Shown: positions 36,618 to 47,272, counted from the stretch's first letter. The stretch: DNA of 50,908 nucleotides from Sphaeroforma sirkka (GCA_001586965.3 LUCW03000525.1:1-50908), one strand, 5' to 3'. The notes: generated from the sequence alone by a model not told the origin. Numbers and translations: made by a program.

Positions 36618-37190
36618 TTTAATTTTTTAAAGAACCAAGAACACCGAACATAGCATAAATACCCAACTCCCTAACTCGGATACATAGCACTATACTTCAA
36701 ACAAAGCGCCATTGAATACCTGTATGTGAAATTCTATGCTTCGAGCAATTATGATTTTTAAAATGGCTAAAAATACCGAACACGGCATACATATCCAACT
36801 CCACAAGTTGAATGAACAGAATTATTTAAATACAAAGCACACTAAAATTCCTTCTTAGTTGATCCTAATTTTGAAGGAGTCAAATCCTCAACGCGCAGTT
36901 GTTGATTTCTAAAATCTAAATTGGTTGAGAACACAGAACATTGCATGCAAAGCCACCAAATATGCTTTGTTGATTTCTAAAATGGCGGAAAAAACCGAAC
37001 ATAGCATACATATCCGACTCCCTAAATTGAATGAATAGCATTATATTAGTAGAAAGTACACTTATATCCTTCTTAGTTGATCCTAATATTGAAGCAGTCA
37101 ATTCCTCGACGCACATTTGTTGATTTCTGGATTCTAAAATGATTGAAAACACCGAACATTGCATACATACTCAACCCTGCCTAAGTCGAA
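36618..37190. repeat. Degenerate tandem repeat, period about 220 bp
   Basis: Two fairly well-conserved copies (about 36749-36955 and 36969-37182) and a partial earlier one (from 36618) share words such as ACCGAACATAGCATACATA, CCTTCTTAGTTGATCCTAA and GTTGATTTCTAAAATGG. Within each unit the ACCGAACA-type word appears twice, so the unit itself may be a decayed dimer. No coding potential seen. Confidence 0.65.
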
Positions 37191-38911
37191 TATAGTGTAA
37201 TTTATGCAAGAAATGTAAGTCTACAATCATTTGCAGAATATGGCAGCCCGAAAAGCCTACATTCGCACATAGAAAATCAGCAATGCATTCGTAACCTCCC
37301 ATATTGAAACATACTGAAAAAGGCGATTGCTCGTACGACACACCATGTATAGTAGTAAACTACAACAATCACGTGGTATCCAACTATTGATTAAAATACA
37401 CAGAAGTACATCATCCAAATTTAAATATTCTGTGATATATCCAATACACACAATCATGGGCAGCTGGAACCAATCACTGAGCTTTCAAACACGAACACCG
37501 TGCTCGACGATATTATAGAGCGAGACATAAAAACAATTCACTTACGTTTACGAGCGCAGCAAGTACCACTCGCGGCATCAGCCGTTTGTAGTAAAGATAA
37601 GATGAGTAAAATAATAAGTGAGGAAACGGATACCCTCATCGGGCTTCCCATCAGTGAGGGGCGCATGGTTCAAACCCCTCGCAAAGCTTTAAATAAGCTA
37701 TGAGGCTATAATGGTTAAAAGTTGGTTTATAGAATATCTGTACGAGTTAGTCTGTTACTAACAGATGTGAAAGTCTCACTAATTTTAGCTCACAGTGATG
37801 AAAGTGGCCTTATTTCAGACTATAGCGTGCATAATAGGTTAATCTACCCTCTCTCTGCATGTGGCGGATTGTACCTCCTCAACCCATACTACTCAGAGTT
37901 GTTTATGAACGCTGTAAATGTTATTCGTTTGTGGAAAAAAATCTACAGAATAAGAATACAAAACATGGTCTATATTTTGTTTTATATTTTTAAATTAAAA
38001 ACAATATTAATGGGTCTCGTGATAAAAAACCGATTTTATTGTCGTTTATTTTGACAAAAAACAAAACACTTTTATTTCTAAAAACCTAAATTCCACGAGA
38101 AGGCAATGAAAACATTATACTATTATCCCTTTTTGTTAGCTATTTTTTAAATAAAATACGAATATGTTTATTTTATAAAAAACATCACCAATAAAAGAAC
38201 CCAAAAAAAAACACATAACATTTTCTTTTTAAAAAGACTCAGTCACAATAGACCTCGATAGATAGAGTTTATACAAAACTATTTATTTCAAAATAACAAT
38301 TGCATTTTGCTATATTTTTTTTACAAAGTGGTTCCTTGGTCTATTAGCATACATCCAATGGATAATAAGGATTCGGGAGAGAGTAATTTTAAAGCTCTCG
38401 CGGTAAACAGAATATTTCCAAGAGTTAAAATCTCAAACTCTCAAAGAATAGTATCGAAACCAAGACTGAAAACAATCGAAATCGTCAACTTCGATGTCAG
38501 ACAAAAGGAAAGTCAAGACAAACCTCAATTTTAATAAAGGACTAAGAGAATGACTCTTTCTATTTTAGAAGCCAATGTATTCTTATATATGTTTACTATT
38601 TTGATAAATATCTCAGTATATTCTATACTTTAAACTACCATAGCTAATCACTTCAAGACAATATTCAAATTTCCCAAATTTAAGTGGAGGTAAAAACTAT
38701 CAACCATGTGTATGATCCTTAGAAATATATATCAAGTTTTGTGAGATATCACTGGCTTACCATGTTTGAAGTAGCTATTAAATAAAAACACTTGCGTTAG
38801 TTTCATTGACTGCAATTTTTTATCATTTTTTACAATCATTTTTTTTAACAAACCCAAATCAGTTGACCGGTCTTATTTAACTTATCTTTAAGTCTCACAA
38901 GAAGTCTCAGA
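37191..38911. other. AT-rich intergenic sequence, no supported gene
   Basis: Very AT-rich with scattered short open frames of no recognisable content, the longest 110 codons at 37722-38054. Homopolymer runs and words such as TTTATTTCTAAAAACC recur here and near 41515. I call no gene. Confidence 0.4.
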
Positions 38912-38949
38912 GACTCTGACTCTCAACTCTCAACTCTCAACTCTCACAA
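38912..38949. repeat. Short CAACTCT-type microsatellite
   Basis: Three to four tandem copies of a 7-bp CAACTCT unit lie inside a CT-rich stretch. Confidence 0.6.
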
Positions 38950-39842
38950 GTCCTGATCAGCTTAGGTCTCAAGTCTCATCTCCCATACCATTATATTTTT
39001 TTTATGTATTGTTTTATAGAAAACAAACGCATAGAATTCAAATTTTCGATGCGTTAGAGTTTACCTTATAACGTTTTGGAAGACTTTTAAGGTCACCCCG
39101 CCTAAAATAACATACAATAGCGTTTACTCTGTACAGTGTACACCCATAACGTAATGAGGCCTCAGGGATTTTAGAAACATTTTAACGCAATGCCAAGGAG
39201 TGTAGAGAAAATAGGTCTGGACTCGTGGAGTCTGGCGCCGTGCCGTCTCGACACACATTTTATTTTATTTATTTTTTTAAAACCAATTCTTTGTGTGCTC
39301 GTCGCTCGACCATAGCCTTCTGAAAATTACACAGGGATTTTTTTTAAAAGGCTATCGCTCGACAGGGAACTAAAGAGTAAAGGCTGTCAACATCTTTTAC
39401 AGTAAAAGAAAAAGGCTTTCGAAAATGAAAATTAAGTATTTATTTACAGCTGTATGATGCAATCGCCCTAAAATAGCGTCGGAAACCACCCCTACTTTGC
39501 CAGGGTGTGGAGCTTGCAATACTAGACCAAATCCTGATTTTAATAGCGGAAATTATTTAGATCAATTAGGGAAGAAAAATCACCCGGACCGATTTTTTGT
39601 CATACACTTATTTCTTGACTCGACCCTGACAAATTTGGCCGCTGTCCCCACAACACCCACTTGCAGTCCGAATTTTGGACTTTTGAGGCCAGATTTCGAC
39701 ATGCCGCGCCATCTCTAAGGTCGGTCGAAGTGTCAGAAGATTGAAAATACTTTTCGTTGTGTCTAAAAGTGTGCAAACAATATCTGTGAGCCCAGTAGCA
39801 GTATCAATAGTAAAGTTTATACCAGCTTGTAGTATACACAGA
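38950..39842. other. Intergenic sequence with a small hairpin
   Basis: No gene recognised. ATAGCCTT at 39312-39319 and AAGGCTAT at 39348-39355 can pair over a 28-nt loop, flanked by a direct CGCTCGAC word on both sides. A similar AGCCTTC/GAAGGCT hairpin occurs at 42151-42191, so this may be a dispersed short element. Confidence 0.35.
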
Positions 39843-40165
39843 TATGCCACCGCAAAAGTCCAAGCATCTAAGTGGGGGCAGGGATACGAGACATTCACGG
39901 CGTGGTCCTGACAGTCGATTCCGTCCTGTCACACAAGATGAGGATTAAGTACCTGATAAAGAGACAGAAGCAACTAGTGACTGCGATGAAGACGTTATCA
40001 AGAATGCAGACAGTGATGCACTTCAGCGTCGTTGTTGAAATTTTAGCAGAGGCTGAGGTGAGGCCGAAGTTGCCAAAGGGCAAGGTGATAAGTGTTAAGT
40101 TAGGTCGTGTTCCTGAGAATGTGTATGAAGTTGTTTCAGCGGATATAGCTAGTAATGAATAAATA
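39843..40165 (+). CDS. Unrecognised small ORF candidate, possibly a decayed exon
   Basis: GC content rises locally. One frame (ATG at 39872, ending 40162) encodes 96 residues, with a Lys/Arg-rich middle and a LPKGKVISVKLGRVPENVYEV stretch. A second frame starts with ATG at 39844 (MPPQKSKHL, basic then acidic) and has an in-frame stop after about 34 codons, then continues with an acidic stretch. AATAAA-type words follow the stop directly. I recognise neither protein. It could be a degraded gene, an exon, or chance. Confidence 0.2.
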
Positions 40166-41702
40166 AAGCTGATATGCATACGCACCTCTACTATCCTTGC
40201 CCATCTAAAACATCATTTGGAAATATTCATAAAATCTTGTGGCCATGGTCTATAAGAATATCGGCCGACCCAGCACGACCCAGCAGCCCATAATTGCCGG
40301 TCCAGGTCACCATATTGACCACATTGTCATCAACCGAAATTTTCTACTGCAGTTTTGGCTTGCTTAAATCAGGTCGATCACCACCACGAAAACCGTTTTC
40401 CCAAATTCAAATTATTTTACCTTCGAAATCGGAGTTGAAGAAATAATTTCGTACCTTATTTTAAGGTGATTGCACCATACACGAGTTAAAATTATACAAT
40501 TTTTTATATAAAAACGAATTAGACTTTGTGTATTCTACAAGTTCTTTGAGACTTGAGGGGATTGTGGAGAAGGTCTATAGCTCTGTAGTCTGTACTCACC
40601 ACTCACCACTCACCACTGAAATATATTTACACTCTGATAACTGTGCTAATACATACTAAATATATGATTTTAGTCACCATGGAGCGAATATAAGATAAAA
40701 TAAGAATAGTATATCCCGTTTCTTGAAAAAATAATATAATATCGGGATCTGCTTATTTCTTATTTTATAAGAACATATCGGCCATATTCCTGTTTTCTTA
40801 ATTAAAAATTGAAATATTTCTTAAAGTCCGACTAAGTGCTACATACTTCTTAAATTCCTAATTCCGAGATTTGATTTCCTTACGTAAATCTTAATTTTAA
40901 AAATCAGGAATGGGCCTTTTAATACGTATTTCTTACGAAAATTACGGTAATTTTTTCTCTTTAAAATCATTTTTGATAATAATAACATGGTAGCTCTGGT
41001 CACCAGTCACCACTCACTCACCAGTCTCCAACTTACCACTCACCACTCACTCACCACTGTCACCACTCACCTGCCTGTGCGAAAGTGTGCGGCTAAGCGC
41101 TTGCGCCTGTGCCACTTATCATCTTATGTAGCTCATTGCGCGAGTTAATAATAAATTTAAATAGTGGGACTGTTGTTTGGAGAGTGTAAGGATATAGCCT
41201 GTTAGTACATTGGTTAAAAATACTGTAACTTGCTTGGAGTCTTTGTGACTTGGTCCCTTGGACTCTTCTGAGTCTTTTCTCTCTCTGGTGTGTGAATGAA
41301 GTTGAAGTGTTGAACCTTGAAGAATAATTTGTACATATTTTGTGTATAAAAAAATTTATCTTTAAAAACACAATAGTTAGATAAAATATAAAATCATCGC
41401 AAGACTCCATGTTCTGACAGGTTCTCAGGCTCTGATACCGTAAATACAACAGTCTTTAAAAAATAGCCTTCTAATGAACAAACAGCACTAAAACTGTACT
41501 TTTTCGTTTTATTTTTATTTCTAAAAACCAAATGCAAGTATGCTATGTGAGTTGTGACAGTGAAGTAGTGAGTTGTGGACTCTTCTTGTGGGCTCTTTTG
41601 AATGTCTATTTATACGGCACCAATGAACATAAAGTTATTAACGCCTGAACCCTTGTGTGTGTGCCCATCTCGAAATTTTATTTTATTTTTAAACATTTGT
41701 AT
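40166..41702. other. AT-rich intergenic DNA with CTCACCA minisatellites
   Basis: No gene recognised. Tandem CTCACCA-type 7-mers occur at 40595-40617 (three units) and, more degenerate, at 40999-41072. The rest is AT-rich with short, unconvincing frames. Confidence 0.45.
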
Positions 41703-42079
41703 TTGCGGTTAATGAAATCACAGAACAGGACAAAATCCTTTGGACCTGAAATTTTACAACAGAACGAGACAAAACTATGTGCAGAGTGCAGAGTTGCAGA
41801 CAGTGCATCCCGCAGACTTTGTCTATACGACACCCGTCACTATAGAACTATTAACGCCCAAGCCCCAGTGATTAGAGAAATGATATGTCCTTCCTAATTC
41901 ATACACATTTATCTTTGCATGCGAAAGATATAATATTGTTTGAGTATTCCTATGTATCTGTACCGAGCGAATTATTATTTTTTGAATTTTATGTTCTAAA
42001 AAGACAATTGCGGTTAATGAAATCACAGAACCGGACAAAATCCATTCGACCTGAAATTTACAACAGAACGGGACAAACC
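41703..42079 (+). repeat. Direct repeat of about 72 bp, two copies about 305 bp apart
   Basis: Copies at 41703-41774 and 42008-42079 both begin TTGCGGTTAATGAAATCACA and end with ACAGAACGxGACAAA. Each is preceded further upstream by a TATTAACGCC word (near 41636 and 41849), so the duplicated unit may be larger but eroded. No coding function is apparent. It may be the tail of an old mobile element. Confidence 0.6.
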
Positions 42080-42446
42080 CAAATTCAACATTGTTGAACT
42101 ACCGTGCAATTGTGCAAACCTAACGATCATATTTTACATAGATATGTATGTAGCCTTCGTTTCTTCTTGTGTATTATAATTTAGAAGGCTATGAAACGAT
42201 TTTTTTATAATATTCAGAAGTATGGATCCACGAATTCACGCACACAGCATTATTTACCAGAACATTGGCTCTATAGTCTGAGGCGTTGTATTTTATTTCA
42301 GGTGATATTTAGGTGTAGATTATGTACCGAAAACTGATACTTGACAGTTGTATCGGTAAAGAATATTTTGCGGTGTGCATGCTTAATAGTTCGGTACTTG
42401 GGCCGATGCCGCCATACGTGCGGCCGTGGGCCCATAATTATCGAGC

Positions 42447-42623
42447 CTGTTTGTGGACGTTTGTTCGGTATTGCATAAAGCAAGTTATAGCCCGAAGCCA
42501 CACATAAGAAATGACAGATATATACATCGCCAGTATGCTTGGATCGCGGGAGTTTAACCAGATCGACTATAACTCGGCGCATCGGTTGGTCTTCTGTCAC
42601 ACTTTTTAGGGGTGCCCAACCGT
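42447..42623 (-). pseudogene. Antisense integrase fragment of the same Ty3/gypsy family
   Basis: The minus strand closely matches the integrase core of element 2 at about 50157-50334, including the sequence around the first catalytic Asp (VIVDLVKL) and the CHFLCVASGY motif, with a few indels. Homology ends abruptly at 42447 and 42623. The open frame continues to 42298 into unrelated sequence by chance. This is a truncated relic of a third copy, adjacent to the LTR of element 1 but in opposite orientation. Confidence 0.85.
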
Positions 42624-42673
42624 TTTTACTTTGGTTTTCGCTTTACCAACTAGATCAAAGCTACTGGGGGCTA

Positions 42674-43267
42674 TGTAGAAATACGGCCTCCGGTCAGTCT
42701 AAAATATCAAGATCAATTGAGATGATACATTGGTTTTATTTGTATTTTAAATAATTTAGTACAAGCTCTTTTTTCCAATATTTCCAAAGTGTTCTAAATT
42801 CACTTTGATGGCTCCAATAGCCTGAGTATTTGGTATGACTCATCTACTTGGACCTATTTGAGACATTAGTAGATGTAGGATTTATAAACTAAATTTTATA
42901 ATCTCCGAACTACTACTTATAGATTTTGGTCCTCCGCCAATCTCCAAAATCCAATAAGTCTTTTTTTTTTTTTTAACTTTTCTTCAGATGGAACTTTATT
43001 TATATCAGCTAATGTATTAACGTGACTTACGTTATTATGTCTATCTACAAATTAGGCAAGTGGTCATGGACACTTAGCACTTCTAGTGAAAATTATTCAA
43101 TAAAGAACAGCTAGAGGTACGTCCTGTGTGATCGAGGATATTAAGGCTCTTAACAAGAGGCAGTCCCGATCATTCTTACACAAGCTACCACTGCTAAATC
43201 CTAACTGACTAAATTGTATTTTAGTTTAATATAGTTTGAAACCTAGTAATTTTCATCGAAGTTTACA
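42674..43267 (+). repeat. 5' LTR of element 1 (594 bp)
   Basis: It begins TGT and ends ACA. The ends are set by comparison with the solo LTR at 43754-44347, whose boundaries are fixed by target duplication. An AATAAA polyadenylation word lies at 43099-43104, in the expected R/U5 area. A poly-T tract is present near 42961. It differs only in a few positions from the other two LTRs. Confidence 0.9.
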
Positions 43268-43346
43268 TATTTTTCAGTTAAATAGTAGTTACAGTAGTGT
43301 ACTGCTTCTAGACTGTCTGACATCGATTTACTATCCAGCAAATACT

Positions 43347-43753
43347 ATGGCTAAGGGTATTTCTAAAGGCAAGGGAGCCGCTATCTCTAAGCCTGCTAAG
43401 CCTGCCGAGGTTCCTGAGGTCCCTGTGGAAACACCTAGCCTGTCTGGAGTTGAGCCTGCCGAGGATACTGTTGGGGAAGCAAATTCTGAGGTTTGTACAG
43501 AGGATTATTCTGAGGATGACTCGTCGGATCCTAAAACCTTGGAAGAAGAGGTATCTACTACCGCGGAAAGGCTCGCCAGCGTCCGTGTATCACCTAGGAG
43601 TGAAGCGCAGGACCCCAGCTTGCCCCCCCTGACCACGTGCCGTCAAATGTGGGGATAAACGTCGAAAGGCTGGAAAATTCGTGGATACGAATGTCGGGGG
43701 GCATTATAACTCCACATCTAAAGGACACTCCAGCACAAATCCGGAGTGAAAAG
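43347..43753 (+). pseudogene. gag of element 1, N-terminal part, frameshifted
   Basis: ATG at 43347 begins MAKGISKGKG, a basic start followed by a Pro/Glu-rich acidic region. I prefer this start to the one at 43236, which lies inside the LTR. The frame is lost after a TTCRQ motif near 43648, and an extra G in a G6 run near 43701 is a further difference from element 2. The gene is interrupted by the solo LTR at 43754 and resumes at 44348. Confidence 0.75.
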
Positions 43754-44347
43754 TGTAAACTTCGATGGAAATTACTAGGTTTCAAACTATATTAAACTAA
43801 AATACAATTTAGTCAGTTAGGATTTAGCAGTGGTAGCTTGTGTAAGAATGATCGGGACTGCCTCTTGTTAAGAGCCTAAATATCCTCGATCACACAGGGC
43901 GTACCTCTAGCTGTTCTTTATTGAATAATTTTCACTAGAAGTACTAAATGTTCATGACCACTTGCCTAATTTGTAAATAGACATAATAACGTAAGTCACG
44001 TTAATACATTAGCTGATATAAATAAAGTTCCATCTGAAGAAAAGTTAAAAAAAGAAAAAGACTTATTGGATTTTGGAGATTGGCGGGAGGACCAAAATCA
44101 ATAAGTAGTAGTTCGGAGATTATAAAATTTAGTTTATAATATCCTACATCTACTAATGTCTCAAATAGGTCCAAGTAGATGAGTCATACCAAATACTCAG
44201 GCTATTGGAGCCATCAAAGTGAATTTAGAACACTTTGGAAATATTGGAAAAAGAACTTGTACTAATTATTTAAAATACAAATAAAAACCAATGTATTATC
44301 TCAATTGATCTTGATATTTTAGACTGACCGGAGGCCGTATTTCTACA
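43754..44347 (-). mobile_element. Solo LTR inserted inverted in gag of element 1
   Basis: A full 594-bp LTR in minus orientation is flanked by AAAG on both sides. The undisturbed site in element 2 gag (near 45640) has a single AAAG. This is a clean insertion with 4-bp target-site duplication, followed by LTR-LTR recombination that removed the internal region. Confidence 0.92.
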
Positions 44348-44562
44348 AAAGGAAGTATTGGACCTGTCCGAAAATTTCAGTTTCGCCATCGATGGAGAAG
44401 CCATCCCATTCAGCTCAAATCTTGGGGCCGAAGCTGAGGACGCCATAACTCGACAACGAGTGGTTGGATCCTCTCAATCTTGACGCCAATTGAACCGCAC
44501 TGAAGCGCTCTTGAAGGAGCTAGCGGCAGCAGCAGTTGTGGACCCCTCTATCGTGTCCCACT
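44348..44562 (+). pseudogene. gag of element 1, continued, with nonsense codon
   Basis: Homologous to 45640-45853 of element 2. A CAA codon of element 2 is replaced by TGA at 44481-44483, giving an in-frame stop. The fragment ends exactly where the LTR of element 2 begins. Confidence 0.85.
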
Positions 44563-45156
44563 TGTAGAAATACGGCCTCCGGTCAGTCTAAAATATCAAG
44601 ATCAATTGAGATAATACATTGGTTTTTATTTGTATTTTAAATAGTTAGTACAAGCTCTTTTTCCAATATTTCCAAAGTGTTCTAAATTCACTTTGATGGC
44701 TCCAATAGCCTGAGTATTTGGTATGACTCATCTACTTGGACCTATTTGAGACATTAGTAGATGTAGGATATTATAAACTAAATTTTATAATCTCCGAACT
44801 ACTACTTATTGATTTTGGTCCTCCCGCCAATCTCCAAAATCCAATAAGTCTTTTTCTTTTTTTAACTTTTCTTCAGATGGAACTTTATTTATATCAGCTA
44901 ATGTATTAACGTGACTTACGTTATTATGTCTATCTACAAATTAGGCAAGTGGTCATGGACACTTAGCACTTCTAGTGAAAATTATTCAATAAAGAACAGC
45001 TAGAGGTACGTCCTGTGTGATCGAGGATATTAAGGCTCTTAACAAGAGGCAGTCCCGATCATTCTTACACAAGCTACCACTGCTAAATCCTAACTGACTA
45101 AATTGTATTTTAGTTTAATATAGTTTGAAACCTAGTAATTTTCATCGAAGTTTACA
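44563..45156 (+). repeat. 5' LTR of element 2 (594 bp)
   Basis: Same TGT ... ACA ends and same length as the other two LTRs, with AATAAA at 44988-44993. Preceded by CACT from element 1 gag, the expected left half of a target duplication whose right half lies outside the window. Confidence 0.9.
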
Positions 45157-45235
45157 TATTTTTCAGTTAAATAGTAGTTACAGTAGTGTACTGCTTCTAG
45201 ACTGTCTGACATCGATTTACTATCCAGCAAATACT

Positions 45236-47272
45236 ATGGCTAAGGGTATTTCTAAAGGCAAGGGAGCCGCTATCTCTAAGCCTGCTAAGCCTGCCGAGGT
45301 TCCTGAGGTCCCTGTGGAAACACCTAGCCTGTCTGGAGTTGAGCCTGCCGAGGATACTGTTGGGGAAGCAAATTCTGAGGTTGGTACAGAGGATTATTCT
45401 GAGGATGACTCGTCGGATCCTAAAGCCTTGGAAGAAGAGGTATCTACTACCGCGGAAAGGCTCGCCAGCGTCCGTGTATCACCTAGGAGTGAAGCTCAGG
45501 ACCCCAGCTTGCCCCCCCTGACCACGTGCCGTCAAATATTGGGGATAAACGTCGAAAGGCTGGAAAATTCGTGGATACGAATGTCGGGGGCATTATAACT
45601 CCACATCTAAAGGACACTCCAGCACAAATCCGGCGTGAAAAGGAAGTATTGGACCTGTCCGAAAATTTCGGTTTCGCCATCGATGGAGAAGCCATTCCAT
45701 TCAGCTCAAATCTTGGGGCCGAAGCTGAGGACGCCATAACTCGACAACGAGTGGCTGGATCCTCTCAATCTCAACGCCAATTGAACCGCACTGAAGCGCT
45801 CTTGAAGGAGCTAGCGGCAGCAGCAGTTGTGGACCCCTCTATCGTGTCCCACTTGGCTGATATTCTTCCTATACCGAAGAAGAAAAAAAATTTCGGGCCG
45901 GGTTTCGAACCCGAGACCTACTGGTTTACCAGCCAGTATGTTTGCCACTAAGCCAATTACCACTGGCGAGAGAGATAATATTTCAAAATTTAATCTCTAT
46001 AGCTCTGATGCTACCATCGACCATCCTCTTGACAAACCTAACCCTGTCAGAGGATATGATCGTATGGAACTCGATGAGGCTTACCATCCTCGTAATATCG
46101 ACCCTCATTTGCCAACTAACCCTGGTAATCACGATTTTGGCAATCGCTACACCAGTACCTCGTTAGAGAGTTCCCGCTCTAATCCTGAGGATGAGGAAGT
46201 GAGAACCAGACATACTCGTCTCAGGCTATTACGCTCTGGTATGCAAGTCCTTGAGGACCGTCTATTGAATGACTCTGACCTTGACGATAGGAAAGCGGAT
46301 AACATTCGCTATCTAATCGATAACAAGAGAAAGGAAATAGACACCATCTTGGCACTAGCAGCCCGTAGCACTGAGCATGAGCCTCGTGAACACTTAGAAC
46401 CAAGCTTTATAAAGCAGCTAGGTAACGCGCAGGCTGAGGTCGATTTCTCTACTAATGAGAGTACAGTGGAGACACTGAAGGCCTTCGACCAACTTAAGGA
46501 GTCTGCCAGCCTTAGGGATAAGCAGATGATGAATGCCTTTATTCATTTCTGTGAGCCAGGTGAATGGCGAACTATCTTGAAGGCTCATGAGCCCAACTGG
46601 AAAGCCCCTACCCTGGCACCAGTTGCGTGATAATATACTTAACACCTTTTTTGAAGATGCACGTGACCGTGAACTTCTAGAGTCTCGCAAGTTCTTTGCG
46701 AACGATACCACTATTCGAGGTGCTCTAGCTCATATGACACATATGAATACACGGATGGGTGGTCGTACCTATACTGGCGAATATTTATTAATTTGTCAGA
46801 TGATGGAGACTCTGGGAGCTAACCTCTTTAAGAAAGTCAATGATGACATCATCGCCTATGGTGATTTGCGATCTATGCCTTGGTCTGTCTTTGAGAAGAT
46901 AGTACACAAGCATACCAATTCCTCTACTAGAGTACTTAGTACCACGAGCTACACCCAGCCCACTAAGCGAAACGCAGTAGAGACTAATACTGCGCGTAGT
47001 ACTAAGAAACCTCGCACTACTACTGGAGGGGTACTGGCTCTACTTCTACCGAACCGAAGGTGATAAGAAGGTGAGAGCGCCTTGCAAGAAGTGTGGTTAC
47101 AACCTCACAAAACGTAATGGCAAAGTGGAATGGTAGACACGACCCTGTTAAGTGTGCACCAGGCAAGCCAGATTTTGGACACTATATGAAAGAGTGTGCT
47201 ACTTGCAAGGGTACTAACGGTTGGCACAAAGAGGATTGCAAGGACTTACCAGACGTCCAAGTTAAGCACTGA
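45236..47272 (+). pseudogene. gag of element 2, with several frameshifts
   Basis: This is the structural capsid/nucleocapsid polyprotein of the element. The start at 45236 (MAKGISKGKG) parallels element 1. Frame changes occur near 45535, near the tRNA-like insert (45889-45960), near 46610, near 47035 and near 47125. Recognisable content: a basic/acidic N-terminus, an IITPHLKDTPAQ region, a long helical acidic region (46000-46600), a capsid-like region (RDNILNTFFEDARDRELLE) and a Cys-rich C-terminus. The latter has C-x2-C at 47083-47094 and C-x2-C-x6-H-x3-C at 47195-47239. That spacing differs from the common CX2CX4HX4C zinc knuckle. The stop is TGA at 47270-47272, and protease follows in the same frame. 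Confidence 0.7.
45889..45962 (-). other. tRNA-derived sequence with A box, B box and T tract, inside gag
   Basis: On the minus strand TGGCTTAGTGG fits an A box and GGTTCGAAACC fits a B box exactly, spaced as in a tRNA. A five-pair T arm (TCGGG/CCCGG around a TTCGAAA loop) and an anticodon-like arm (ACTGG/CCAGT) can form. The anticodon loop would be eight nt with GGT (Thr) at the expected place. A run of eight T follows, as in Pol III terminators. The acceptor arm does not pair, so I do not call a functional tRNA. The gag frame changes at this point, suggesting an insertion. Confidence 0.5.

Larger units (their letters stand above)
42674..44562 (+). mobile_element. Ty3/gypsy-type LTR element 1 (5' part, interrupted twice)
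   Basis: This starts with a 594-bp LTR (TGTAGAAA ... GTTTACA), followed by a leader and gag up to 44562. Gag is interrupted at 43754-44347 by an inverted solo LTR, and the element is cut at 44563 by the 5' LTR of element 2. The missing rest of element 1 would be expected beyond the 3' end of element 2, outside this window, if this is a simple nested insertion. Confidence 0.8.

Noticed and set aside
37630..37700. tRNA-like T arm (GGTTCAAACCC) near 37670
   Set aside because: The T stem has a mismatch at the third pair, and I could not find matching acceptor, D and anticodon arms upstream.
37722..38054. 110-codon plus-strand frame in AT-rich DNA
   Set aside because: The content is Lys/Ile/Tyr/Phe-rich as expected from AT-rich sequence, with no recognisable motif and no flanking gene signals.
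43236..43346. Upstream start codon for gag at 43236 (and 45125 in element 2)
   Set aside because: It lies inside the LTR and encodes a stretch spanning the LTR end. The ATG at 43347/45236 follows a normal leader and begins a basic gag-like N-terminus.
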